From: Gammaproteobacteria bacterium
Lineage (GTDB): Bacteria; Pseudomonadota; Gammaproteobacteria; Steroidobacterales; Woeseiaceae
Reading direction: 5' to 3'
Length of the DNA stretch: 39,459 bases
Assembly: GCA_003331585.1 (NCBI GenBank)
Contig: QOPG01000012.1
Coordinates: 1-39,459, forward strand
The position numbers and the translations under genes were made by a program. How positions within the stretch are numbered: the stretch's first letter is position 1; each line of letters begins with the position of its first letter. Shown piece after piece: positions 25,057 to 33,141 of this stretch. The notes beneath the pieces were generated by a model. It did not search any database, was not told the origin of the DNA, and worked only from the letters and a program-made list of their open reading frames with translations.

Positions 25057-25509
25057 TTATTTGATGGGCAATGAAGTAGTATATTTAATAGTTTCCATAC
25101 TAAAACTTGAGCTGACATCGTAAAGATCAACTTTTGAGATCATTTCTTTGTATAACTCGTCATAGCTATACATATCAGGCACAATCGCTCTAATCAGATA
25201 ATCAGTGTCTCCACTCAGTCGATGCACTTCCATTATATTAGGATTATTGGAGACCATGCTGTGGAAACCTTTAAACCATTTTGATGTGTGCTCATGAGTT
25301 CTAATCGCTGAATATACAGTGAGATCAAGCCCCAATTTTTTCTGGTCAAGTAATGTTACTTTTGCACTAATAACTCCGCTTTCTTCAAGTGCCTGAATTC
25401 TTCTCCAGCATGATGATGAAGATAGATTAATTTTTTTAGCCAATTCATTTACTGAAAGGGTGGCGTCTTCTTGAATCGCTTTTAATAGTTTTATATCTTT
25501 TGTATCCAT
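25057..25509 (-). CDS. Lrp/AsnC-family transcriptional regulator
   Basis: 150 residues, the usual length. The N-terminal helix-turn-helix DIKLLKAIQEDATLSVNELAKKINLSSSSCWRRIQALEESGVI covers residues 4-47. The ligand-binding RAM domain follows, with VHRLSGDTDYLIRAIVPD near 110. Such proteins respond to amino acids and form octamers. It is divergent from the NorC/NorB-like genes across 165 bp, so it could regulate them as well as itself. The downstream ctaA gene is on the same strand. Confidence 0.93.
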   Translation of the reverse strand: MDTKDIKLLKAIQEDATLSVNELAKKINLSSSSCWRRIQALEESGVISAKVTLLDQKKLGLDLTVYSAIRTHEHTSKWFKGFHSMVSNNPNIMEVHRLSGDTDYLIRAIVPDMYSYDELYKEMISKVDLYDVSSSFSMETIKYTTSLPIK

Positions 25510-25573
25510 ACCGTCCTCTAATTAATTTAAAATGAAATATTAATTCATAATTATAGATAAAATTAGAAAAAAT

Positions 25574-25636
25574 TACCGAAAATAACAGTAATATCGGTAG
25601 AATCGAAACAATATTTCAAATTTATTAGTATATAAT
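25574..25636 (+). promoter_or_regulatory. Intergenic control region of the NorC/NorB-like operon
   Basis: Within the 165 bp between the Lrp gene and norC, a consensus -10 TATAAT (25631-25636) lacks a recognisable -35, as in activator-dependent promoters. Upstream is a near-perfect inverted repeat, TCGAAA (25603-25608), five bases, then TTTCAA. A second inverted repeat, TACCGA (25574-25579) and TCGGTA (25594-25599), lies further upstream. Neither is an obvious FNR/DNR box (TTGAT-N4-ATCAA). Confidence 0.35.
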
Positions 25637-25674
25637 ATTAATAAATTAAATGCGTTTCTACGAGGGGTGAACAC

Positions 25675-26121
25675 ATTAATAATCGTCTGATATTTTTATC
25701 TCTACTGGCATCATATTTTGTCTACACAGCATATATATTCATCAGTGGAACCGATTCACTCCCCGGAATGATTGCTCATGATGATCAAAGCAGGCACGGA
25801 CAGGAACTTTTCCAAGAATATAATTGCATTGCTTGTCATCAATTCTATGGACTTGGAGGACATATGGGCCCTGATTTGACAAACGCAATGTCATATCGAG
25901 GAGAAGGAGTAGGTGAAGCGATAGCGAGAGCCTTCCTGATGAATGGCGGTAATGGCATGCCAAATTTTGAGCTAAATGAAACTGAAATTAATGCTCTAGT
26001 TGCCTATCTCAAGTTTGTTGATAAAACTGGAACATATCCGCCCAAAGTATATGATATGACTTGGTATGGCATGATTTACCAAGAAGACGATCCAGAATGG
26101 AATAGAGAGGAAACAGAATGA
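25675..26121 (+). CDS. NorC-like membrane-anchored cytochrome c with probable ATT start
   Basis: Electron-donor subunit of a NorCB-type complex. From ATT 25675 the protein is 148 residues: a membrane helix at about 5-24 (LIFLSLLASYFVYTAYIFI), then a periplasmic monohaem domain with CIACH (C51, C54, H55) and probable axial Met95 in GNGMPNF. The start is inferred. In this frame there is no ATG, GTG or TTG between an in-frame stop at 25642 and ATG 25768, and starting at that ATG would delete the anchor helix. AGGGG at 25663-25667 is 7 nt from the ATT. A tiny ORF (ATG 25650 to TGA 25668-25670) ends just before it. The stop overlaps the NorB-like ATG (ATGA at 26118). Confidence 0.85.
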   Translation: MNNRLIFLSLLASYFVYTAYIFISGTDSLPGMIAHDDQSRHGQELFQEYNCIACHQFYGLGGHMGPDLTNAMSYRGEGVGEAIARAFLMNGGNGMPNFELNETEINALVAYLKFVDKTGTYPPKVYDMTWYGMIYQEDDPEWNREETE

Positions 26122-27470
26122 TTGGATTACACTTTATGCGTTTGGGTATGTTGTCATTAGCTATAGGTATGTTTTTTGGTGTGATTGGTGGGTTTCAATT
26201 TCTTTTCCCTGATTTCATAAAAGAATTATTGTTCACAAAAACCAGAGCTTTGCATGTTTCTATGGTGGTGTCCTGGATTTTCCTGGTTGCCATAGGAGGT
26301 GTATATCATTATCTTCCCAGGTACGCTGTAAACAAACTTTATTCTTCCAAATTAGCTTCATGGCATTACTGGCTTTTTCTTTTAACAGGAATCGCTGTTG
26401 TTGGATCTTATTTATCTGGTAGATTTGGAGGAAGGGAATATTTTGCTTTTCCTCCAGTATTAGCAATACCTATATTTATTAGTTGGATTTTCTTTGGTAT
26501 AAATTTTTTCAAAAGTATGAGCGTTTATTCTAAACCTTGGCCTGTCTATTACTATCAATGGGCAACAGGTATCATCTATTTTTTTCTGACATACACAGAA
26601 GCACATCTTTATCTCATTCCTTATTTTCGTGAAAACATGGTTCGTGAAATTATTGTTCAATGGAAATCTTATGGAGCATTGACTGGTTCATGGAATATGC
26701 TGGTTTATGGAACGGCGTTTTTTATTGCAACAAAAATAGGTGGGAGTGAAAAGCCAGCCTATTCCAAAATGGCATTTGGTTTATATTTTCTGGGGTTATT
26801 TAATTTAATATTTGGTTGGGCGCATCACACTTATTTGGTTCCATCTGATACTTGGCTTAGAACTTTTGCTTATTTTGTAAGTATGACAGAATTGTATATT
26901 TTCGGAAAAATTATTTGGGATTGGCGTTCATCACTGAGTCAGTGGGAAATTAATCGTCATAATTTAGCTTATCATTTTCTCTTCTCAGCAGATATATGGG
27001 TATTTCTCAATCTTGGTCTTGCATTAATCATCTCCGTTCCTTTTTTTAATTTTTACACGCATGGAACACATATAATAGTGGCACATGCGATGGGGAGTAC
27101 GATTGGAATTAATACCATGATATTGCTTGCCTCAATATTTTATGTAATTGGTAGCTCCAAAGAATCGACATTAAGTGCAAAGCAAACAAAAGGAGTTACA
27201 CATGGATTAAAGTTGACCAATGTATCCCTAGCAGTATTTTTAATAGCATTAATTTGTGCTGGTATAGGTAAAGGTATTCTATATACAGGTGAACCATATC
27301 AGGTAATCATGTACAACATTAGGCCTTTTTTACTAACTTTTACCATAGCTGGAATTGCCTTAATGTTAGGTATTTGGTCTATTCTCTGGACAGCTTATAG
27401 AGGCCTGGGTAGTCAATTAGAGAGAAAAAAAAGAATAGAGACAAACTCTGAGATTCTTGAGGTAAATTAA
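26118..27470 (+). CDS. Divergent NorB-like haem-copper superfamily subunit
   Basis: 450 residues, about 12 membrane helices, the size of NorB (about 460). In an ungapped by-eye alignment to Pseudomonas NorB, these are kept: H46 (low-spin haem), H236-H237 (FeB pair, in GWAHHTY), E258 (E280 equivalent) and H323 (haem b3 proximal, in IIVAHAM). Changed are H207 to Tyr185, E211 to Thr189, and H349 to Met325. The numbering offset is 22 across the first block and 24 for the last, so the alignment is self-consistent. FeB would lose one His and its Glu, and haem b would be His/Met or otherwise ligated. Standard NO reduction is therefore doubtful. It is cotranscribed with the NorC-like gene; no norD or norQ is nearby. 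Confidence 0.8.
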   Translation: MIGLHFMRLGMLSLAIGMFFGVIGGFQFLFPDFIKELLFTKTRALHVSMVVSWIFLVAIGGVYHYLPRYAVNKLYSSKLASWHYWLFLLTGIAVVGSYLSGRFGGREYFAFPPVLAIPIFISWIFFGINFFKSMSVYSKPWPVYYYQWATGIIYFFLTYTEAHLYLIPYFRENMVREIIVQWKSYGALTGSWNMLVYGTAFFIATKIGGSEKPAYSKMAFGLYFLGLFNLIFGWAHHTYLVPSDTWLRTFAYFVSMTELYIFGKIIWDWRSSLSQWEINRHNLAYHFLFSADIWVFLNLGLALIISVPFFNFYTHGTHIIVAHAMGSTIGINTMILLASIFYVIGSSKESTLSAKQTKGVTHGLKLTNVSLAVFLIALICAGIGKGILYTGEPYQVIMYNIRPFLLTFTIAGIALMLGIWSILWTAYRGLGSQLERKKRIETNSEILEVN

Positions 27471-27482
27471 TACACTTGCTAT

Positions 27483-28148
27483 TCAGTTTGTATCAAGCAT
27501 TTCTTTGATGCTTCCATCTTCAATGGTAATGAGCTTGTCAGAGAGAAATGCAGCTTCATCTCGATCGTGAGAAACAATCAGAACAGTTAATTTCTTTTCT
27601 TTAAAAATTTTTTTTATTTCTGCGTACATTTCAATTTTTAACTTCTCATCAAGAGCATTGAAAGGCTCATCCATAAGCAAGAGCGCTGGAGATGGTGCGA
27701 GTGATCTTGCTAAAGCAATTCTTTGTTGTTCTCCTCCAGAGATTTCATGAGGATATTTATCTTTTAGGTGATCAATTTTAAATAGCTCAAGATAATCTCG
27801 TGCAATTTCATTTTTATCATCAAGATCTTTAATACCAAAAAGAATATTTTCATAATTCGTTAGATGAGGGAATAAAGATCTTTCCTGCACTATTAGGCCC
27901 AGATTTCTTTTTTCTGGTGGAATAAAACATGATTGATCCGAGACAATTTTATTATTAATTTTAATAATTCCATTTGTCTGTTTTTCGAGACCGGCTATTA
28001 TTCTCAATAAAGTTGTTTTTCCACATCCAGAAGGACCCAGAATTGAAAGAATCTCTCCAGATTTGACTGAGAGGTTGATATTATCTAAAACGTAAACCTC
28101 TTTATCGAAAGAATGATTCAACTCAAAAATTTCTAAGATGTTATTCAT
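27483..28148 (-). CDS. fbpC: ABC transporter ATP-binding protein, ferric-iron type
   Basis: ATPase of a bacterial Fe3+ importer. About 221 residues, a single nucleotide-binding domain, shorter than many FbpC proteins (about 350) because the C-terminal regulatory domain is missing. All motifs are intact: Walker A LGPSGCGKTTLL near residue 38, Q-loop VQERSLF, signature EISGGEQQRIALARS, Walker B ALLLMDEPFNAL and H-loop VSHDRDEAAFL. ATG 28148 overlaps the permease end by 8 nt; a GTG at 28154 is also possible. It is the third gene of the fbpA-fbpB-fbpC minus-strand operon. Confidence 0.9.
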   Translation of the reverse strand: MNNILEIFELNHSFDKEVYVLDNINLSVKSGEILSILGPSGCGKTTLLRIIAGLEKQTNGIIKINNKIVSDQSCFIPPEKRNLGLIVQERSLFPHLTNYENILFGIKDLDDKNEIARDYLELFKIDHLKDKYPHEISGGEQQRIALARSLAPSPALLLMDEPFNALDEKLKIEMYAEIKKIFKEKKLTVLIVSHDRDEAAFLSDKLITIEDGSIKEMLDTN

Positions 28149-29769
28149 AATCACGTTTTCCGGGTCTTGACGTTCTAATCATTTTAGTTAGGATAATGAT
28201 TGGAATGAGTCCAACCATAACTATGGCGATAGCAGGTGCAGATGCTTGCATCATCCTCTCTTCTGCAGCATAAATATATGTTGATACGGCCAATGTATCA
28301 AAATTGAATGGCCTTAAAATCAGTGTTGCAGGTAATTCTTTTGTCACCTCCGAAATAACCAGGAGTGTGCTTGTAAGAAAACTTGTTTTAAGAAGAGGGA
28401 AATGTATTCTTTTTAACATATCAAAACCAGTCGATTTAAGAACTCTTGCAGAATCATCTATGGATGAACTAATTCGTTCATACCCCGATTCAATTGATGA
28501 ATTTGCTAATGCATAGGATTTTATAATATAAGCAAAAATCAATCCGATGAGACTGCCAGTCAATACAATCTCACTGGTAACAAATACAGTAGCATCTAAC
28601 CACGTAAATAATTGTACAATTCCTACGGCAAGTATAAGACCGGGAACAGCATAACCAAGTGAGAGTAGAGAACCTGCATGCCTAGAAAAATTATCTTTAT
28701 TGAAACGTATTGAATAGTTAACAAGTAATGCAAATATTGAACACAGAATTCCAGCAGTAATAGCCAGAATAATCGTGTTTTGAGTAGTGATTAAAAATTT
28801 ATAATCAAAGAAATTTAAATTACGCTCAAATGCCCAAAATGAAAGCTCTAAAATGGGTAAAATAAAACCAATAAACACAGGTAAAAAACAAATCAAAAAG
28901 GCTAGCCCACCCTGATGTCCTTGAAGTTTAGTTAATTTGATCGGTCTGAATGTTGATGATTTACTTGTATAAATTGCATTATTTCTAGAATATCTCTCAA
29001 GAATTAAAAATAGTCCGACAAATAATAGAAGCATTGATGCTAGCTGCATAGCTGTATTGATGTCGTACATTCCATACCATGTTCTGAATATTCCAGTTGT
29101 AAATGTTTGTATTGCAAAATGGTCTACTGCACCAAAATCGGATAAAGTTTCCATAGACACAAGCATGATTCCTCCAATTATGGCAGGTCTTATTATTGGC
29201 ACAGCTAGTTTGAAAAATACTTGGATCTTATTCAAACCCAATAACCTAGCTGCTTCAATCATAGCCTGTGATTGATTTAAGAATGCTGATCTTGATACCA
29301 AATATACGTATGGATATAACGTAAAAGAAAATACTATTATTGCACCATAAATATTTCTTATATTTGGAAAAAAAGCATAATCCGATTGAAGATTAAACAA
29401 ATCTCTTAATAAGTTATTTGCAGTTCCATAAGTATCAAATAAACCAGTAAAAGTATAAGCCAAAATATAAGGAGGGACTGACAAAGGTAAAATAAGCGCC
29501 CATTCAAGCACATTTTTTCCAAAAAATTTATAATTGGTGATTATCCAAGCTGTACCTACACCTATTATAAAAACGACGACAGTGACACCCATAACCAATA
29601 ATATTGAATTGGATACGTAATCAAATAGTACGAAATTATAAATATGTGACCAGTTTTCTGACCACTCACCAAATAAACTTGAAATAATAATTATAACGGG
29701 CAAAACAAATAGAGCTAAAATTAGATAGGTTATCGAACCCCAAAAATTGATAGCTTGAAATTTAAGCAT
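28141..29769 (-). CDS. fbpB: Ferric-iron ABC transporter permease (fused two-domain FbpB type)
   Basis: 542 residues with about 12 membrane helices. It is a fused permease with two copies of the binding-protein-dependent transport domain, the layout of FbpB/SfuB proteins. EAA-loop sequences are MIEAARLLGLNKIQVFFKLAVPIIRPAI near residue 175 and the second copy SIDDSARVLKSTGFDMLKRIHFPLLK near 455. It forms the channel with the ATPase encoded just downstream (8-nt overlap) and receives Fe3+ from the binding protein encoded just upstream. Confidence 0.92.
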   Translation of the reverse strand: MLKFQAINFWGSITYLILALFVLPVIIIISSLFGEWSENWSHIYNFVLFDYVSNSILLVMGVTVVVFIIGVGTAWIITNYKFFGKNVLEWALILPLSVPPYILAYTFTGLFDTYGTANNLLRDLFNLQSDYAFFPNIRNIYGAIIVFSFTLYPYVYLVSRSAFLNQSQAMIEAARLLGLNKIQVFFKLAVPIIRPAIIGGIMLVSMETLSDFGAVDHFAIQTFTTGIFRTWYGMYDINTAMQLASMLLLFVGLFLILERYSRNNAIYTSKSSTFRPIKLTKLQGHQGGLAFLICFLPVFIGFILPILELSFWAFERNLNFFDYKFLITTQNTIILAITAGILCSIFALLVNYSIRFNKDNFSRHAGSLLSLGYAVPGLILAVGIVQLFTWLDATVFVTSEIVLTGSLIGLIFAYIIKSYALANSSIESGYERISSSIDDSARVLKSTGFDMLKRIHFPLLKTSFLTSTLLVISEVTKELPATLILRPFNFDTLAVSTYIYAAEERMMQASAPAIAIVMVGLIPIIILTKMIRTSRPGKRDYE

Positions 29770-29824
29770 TTTTTCTGCTCGTTTTAAAATCTCATTGTAT
29801 CAAATGAAAATTCAAATTATTAAC

Positions 29825-30856
29825 TTATTGCCATCCCGCTCTATCCATAAGCATAACGGCATCAGTATTGTATTTCCCGTAATTTGCTACTGAAGTTCTA
29901 TCTTCTATGAACTCTGTCCCGAAGGAGGCTATTGATGGATGAGGTTCAACTCCTGGAAGAATTGGATATTCATACGATAAATTAACCATATATTTTTGTA
30001 CTTTTTTTGATAGGAGAAATTCTAAGAATTTAATCGCATTGTCATGATTTGGAGAATTTTTTAAAATTCCTGCACCACTTATGTTGATGTGCGCACCTCG
30101 ATTATCTTGATTTGGGAAGTGAATTTTTACTTTTTTTGCTGCAGCTAATTGCTCTTCACCTGAACGTCCAGAAAGCATTATCCCAACGTAATAACTATTG
30201 GCTATTGCTAATGTGGCTTCGCCATTTGCAACGGCCATTATTTGTGCACGATCATTACCTTGAGGTTTTCGAGCAAAGTTGGATACAAGTCCTCGAGCCC
30301 AGTCTTCTGTTTGATTTACACCATGCTTTGAGATTAGTGATGCCACAAGTGATTGGTTGTACATATTACTTGAGCCTCTAATTGCAATTTTTCCCTTCCA
30401 ATCTGAATTAGAAAGATCCTCATAATTTAAATTTTTCATTTCTTCTGGACTAATTACACTAGGATTGTAATAAATAACTCTTGCTCTCTTAGCAATTGCA
30501 ACCCATTCATCATTTGGGCCTCTCAGGTTTTCAGGAACGATGCTTTTGATGTTTTCTGATTCAATAGATTTGAAATATCCTTCTTTTTGAACTCTCCATA
30601 GATTTCCAGCATCGACGGTAAAAAAAATATCAGCAGGCGAGTTTTTCCCTTCCGCTTTAAGTCTCTCCATAAGAGCGTTTCCACCCCCTGAAATGATATT
30701 CACTTGTATTCCAGTTTCAGCGGTAAACTCTGAATATAAAGCATCATCTGAATCGTAGTGTCTTGAAGTATAGATATTTACTTCATCAGCGAGAGTGCCA
30801 TTCAGTATAAAGATTGATATGATTGTTCCAAAAATTATCTTGTATAAATTTTTCAT
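29825..30856 (-). CDS. fbpA: Periplasmic ferric-iron binding protein
   Basis: About 343 residues with a signal peptide (MKNLYKIIFGT, hydrophobic core, cleavage near LAD). The mature start EVNIYTSRHYDSD is the FbpA/FutA signature. The tyrosine pair in ANSYYVGIM (Y222, Y223) would coordinate Fe3+ together with the early Tyr/His residues. It captures iron in the periplasm for the permease and ATPase encoded downstream. ATG 30856 is preferred; a GTG at 30868 would add four residues. A strong Fur-type palindrome lies about 50 bp upstream, so the operon is very likely repressed by iron. Confidence 0.93.
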   Translation of the reverse strand: MKNLYKIIFGTIISIFILNGTLADEVNIYTSRHYDSDDALYSEFTAETGIQVNIISGGGNALMERLKAEGKNSPADIFFTVDAGNLWRVQKEGYFKSIESENIKSIVPENLRGPNDEWVAIAKRARVIYYNPSVISPEEMKNLNYEDLSNSDWKGKIAIRGSSNMYNQSLVASLISKHGVNQTEDWARGLVSNFARKPQGNDRAQIMAVANGEATLAIANSYYVGIMLSGRSGEEQLAAAKKVKIHFPNQDNRGAHINISGAGILKNSPNHDNAIKFLEFLLSKKVQKYMVNLSYEYPILPGVEPHPSIASFGTEFIEDRTSVANYGKYNTDAVMLMDRAGWQ

Positions 30857-30906
30857 TGATATAGTCACTTTAATTTGAGTTTAGGGAACGACTGATTTTA
30901 CCGAAA

Positions 30907-30921
30907 TGAGAATTATTCTCA
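30907..30921. promoter_or_regulatory. Fur box
   Basis: TGAGAAT, T, ATTCTCA is a perfect 7-1-7 palindrome close to the Fur consensus TGATAATNATTATCA. Outer bases extend the symmetry with one mismatch. It lies in the intergenic region between the divergent fbpA and yeiH-like genes, so iron-loaded Fur could repress both. No fur gene is in the window. Confidence 0.8.
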
Positions 30922-30978
30922 ATTAAAAAGTTATTCTCTTAGGTAAAATTATTTTAGTTCATCATCAGGAGTAAGAAA

Positions 30979-32085
30979 TTGTCTAATCGTATTACAATTA
31001 ATCCCGGATGGGCGATAGGCATAAGTATTGCTATTTCTGTATCATTCTTTGCAGGCATAATCGCTGCGTGGATTGGAGAATCAGTATTAGGTTTCGATCG
31101 TTCGCCAATAAGCGATATTATGATTGCAATACTATTGGGTATGCTTATTGCAAACACTATACAAATTCGAGAAGAGATAAAGAAAGGATTCAAATTCTGT
31201 GCAACCACGTTACTTCGTATCGGTATTATGTTGCTTGGTATTCGATTGAGTCTTTTTGGTGCAGGTAAATTTACTCTAGTTGCCTTACCTTTTGTTTTGA
31301 TAGCTATAATTATTGGTTTATCTGTCGTGAGAATACTCGGAAAAAAGATGAATCTTAGTCCTCAACTAACTGGATTAATCGCGGTAGGTACAAGTATTTG
31401 CGGGGCAACTGCTATAGTTGCTACTGCACCACTTATCAAAGCAAAAGAAGCCGAAGTTGGCTACGCTATTGCATGCATTACTATTTTTGGTGTGGTGGCT
31501 ATGTTTGCTTATCCAATTATCGGGAATATTATTTTTTCAGATAGTCCCGAATCGGCAGGGTTGTTTCTTGGTGTTTCAATTCATGAAACTGCTCAAGTTG
31601 CTGGCGCAGGACTCATGTATCAATCTCAATATAACGAGCCAACTGCACTTGACTATGCAACAGTGACGAAGCTGGTGAGAAATTTATGTATGATCGCAGT
31701 CATACCTTTGGTTGGTATATTGTATACAAATAAAAATCAAAACGAATCTCAATACTCGCAGTCTTGGTTGAGTATGATTCCATGGTTTATTATCGGGTTT
31801 GCGATTATGAGTGCGATAAGAACCCTAGGAGATTCTGGTGAAAGAGCATTTTATCTTTTTGATCATTATCAATGGGAACAAATTGTGGAATCTATTAAAT
31901 ATACAGCCGAAAAATTTTTAATAATTGCAATGTCAGCTGTAGGCCTAACTACATTATTTTCTGGAATGAGAGAAATAGGGATTAAACCATTCATGTTAGG
32001 TTTATTTGCAGCCTTGATTGTCGGTATAACAGGATTGATAACAATTCTCTTTTTTGCAAATCCAGTGATAAGCTTTTTAGGTTAA
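30979..32085 (+). CDS. YeiH-family (UPF0324) membrane protein
   Basis: 368 residues, about 10 hydrophobic helices, typical of the UPF0324/YeiH family annotated as putative sulfate exporters on weak grounds. Markers are SVLGFDRSPISDIMIAILLGMLIAN near residue 30, TLLRIGIMLLGIRLSLF near 75, GTSICGATAIVATAPLIKAKEAEVGYAIACITIFG near 136, and SIHETAQVAGAGLMYQ near 200. The start is TTG at 30979, supported by AGGAG at 30967-30971, spacing 7. It is divergent from the iron importer across the Fur box, which hints at iron-dependent expression and is unexpected for a sulfate exporter. Confidence 0.85.
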   Translation: MSNRITINPGWAIGISIAISVSFFAGIIAAWIGESVLGFDRSPISDIMIAILLGMLIANTIQIREEIKKGFKFCATTLLRIGIMLLGIRLSLFGAGKFTLVALPFVLIAIIIGLSVVRILGKKMNLSPQLTGLIAVGTSICGATAIVATAPLIKAKEAEVGYAIACITIFGVVAMFAYPIIGNIIFSDSPESAGLFLGVSIHETAQVAGAGLMYQSQYNEPTALDYATVTKLVRNLCMIAVIPLVGILYTNKNQNESQYSQSWLSMIPWFIIGFAIMSAIRTLGDSGERAFYLFDHYQWEQIVESIKYTAEKFLIIAMSAVGLTTLFSGMREIGIKPFMLGLFAALIVGITGLITILFFANPVISFLG

Positions 32086-32265
32086 ATTGAATTTAGCTCA
32101 CTTAATTGCGGACTATGGCTTTTTTTTCTTTATTTTTCTTTGATTTAATTTTTATTTTGTACCTTTGTTTCAATCTAAAGAAAAGCAAATAAGATCATGA
32201 AAATAATGAATTAAGTGTGTAATTCATCCCTTTTAATATTTAGCTTTACTTCAAGTTAAACTCGT
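32086..32265. other. Non-coding spacer between yeiH-like gene and cold-shock promoter
   Basis: This AT-rich stretch has no ORF of coding appearance, no tRNA and no convincing hairpin terminator. A T-rich run (about 32110-32160) follows the yeiH stop without a stem. The whole gene-free stretch to 32374 is 289 bp; its second half holds the csp promoter and leader. Confidence 0.5.
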
Positions 32266-32374
32266 TATAATCGATCTCTTACTATACTATTTGCACTATT
32301 ATTGATTCGCGTATCGAGCCAATAATATAGAAAATTATTACGATCGAAGTACGATCAAATTAACAGAGGTAAAT
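32266..32374 (+). promoter_or_regulatory. Cold-shock gene promoter and structured 5' leader
   Basis: A consensus -10 TATAAT (32266-32271) with a weak -35 (TTTACT, 32245-32250) predicts a start near 32278 and a leader of about 97 nt, long as in E. coli cspA. The leader contains an 8-bp inverted repeat, TATTATTG (32297-32304) and CAATAATA (32320-32327), with a 15-nt loop. It also has a direct repeat ACGATC at 32340 and 32351, and the ribosome binding site GAGG (32366-32369). It may act as an RNA thermosensor. Confidence 0.5.
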
Positions 32375-32587
32375 ATGTCAGACGCAAAAGTTACAGGAAC
32401 CGTAAAATGGTTCAATGATAATAAAGGTTTTGGTTTCATCGAGCAGGAAGGTGGTCCAGATGTTTTTGTTCACCACACTTCTATTCAAATGGATGGATTC
32501 AAAACACTTAAAGAAGGTCAAAAGGTCACCATGGAAGTTAGTCAAGGTGAAAAAGGCCCTCAAGCTGATTCAGTAGTCGCAGAATAA
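32375..32587 (+). CDS. Cold-shock protein, CspA family
   Basis: 70 residues, one cold-shock domain. RNP1 is KGFGFI (residues 18-23) and RNP2 VFVHH (31-35). The N-terminus [15 protein letters not shown] and the Gly/Lys-rich loop are classical. It binds single-stranded RNA and DNA and acts as an RNA chaperone, preventing secondary structure at low temperature; some family members are constitutive. The [24 protein letters not shown] core and C-terminal GPQADSV fit bacterial Csp proteins exactly. The long structured leader suggests post-transcriptional control. Confidence 0.96.
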   Translation: MSDAKVTGTVKWFNDNKGFGFIEQEGGPDVFVHHTSIQMDGFKTLKEGQKVTMEVSQGEKGPQADSVVAE

Positions 32588-32711
32588 AAGCTCCCCATAA
32601 ACAATATTAAGCAACAGTGATCTGCTTGCTAGGGATACTTGTGCCTAAATTAATTGCAATCAGGCAAAAGTGATATTAGATTGAACTTTCATAATTTTGA
32701 GATTGCATTAA

Positions 32712-33080
32712 ATGAAATTGAGAATTAAAGGAAATTCAATTAGGTTCAGGCTGACCCAATCTGAGGTTGAAGAACTCAATAAAAAAGGTCATGTAGAGGA
32801 TCTAGTTAATTTTGGCGATGGAGTAAAGTTTATCTACGAGATAAAAGCTGATCTGAATAAAAATATCTTAGAACCAGTTTTTAAGGCTAACAAAATATCA
32901 GTATTGGTCTGTCAAGATCAAATTAGTCAATGGGCATTAACAGATAAAGTCACCATAAAGGAAAATTATATAAATTCAGATGGAGATGAAGTAATAGTGA
33001 TGATCGAAAAAGATTTCAAATGCTTATCACCAAGGGATGAGGATGAATCTGATATGTTTCCTCACCCCAGTCAAAAATAA
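32712..33080 (+). CDS. DUF7009-like protein of unknown function
   Basis: 122 residues, no signal peptide or membrane segment. The opening MKLRIKGNSIRFRLTQSEVEEL is a distinctive motif that I associate with the DUF7009 family, small cytoplasmic beta-rich proteins of unknown role. The body alternates strands and ends in a charged segment (PRDEDESDMFPHPSQK). It is separated by 124 bp from the csp gene and about 61 bp from the AhpD-like gene. No functional hint comes from the neighbours. Confidence 0.65.
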   Translation: MKLRIKGNSIRFRLTQSEVEELNKKGHVEDLVNFGDGVKFIYEIKADLNKNILEPVFKANKISVLVCQDQISQWALTDKVTIKENYINSDGDEVIVMIEKDFKCLSPRDEDESDMFPHPSQK

Positions 33081-33141
33081 TCAAATGATTTAAGTTGATA
33101 GAATACAATAAAGTTATATTTCATATAGAGTGAGAATAATT

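Noticed and set aside
25667-25690. GTG start for the cytochrome gene
   Set aside because: The GTG at 25667 is in a different frame and stops after seven codons (TGA 25688). It cannot start the cytochrome without a frameshift.
26590-26610. TYTEAH segment as the NorB HxxxE metal motif
   Set aside because: Alignment anchored on the downstream HH pair and the invariant W-x-G spacing places the HxxxE position at Y185-T189, not at E161.
32640-32670. Hairpin TGCCT...AGGCA after the csp gene as a terminator
   Set aside because: The stem is only 5 bp with a long loop and no T-run follows.
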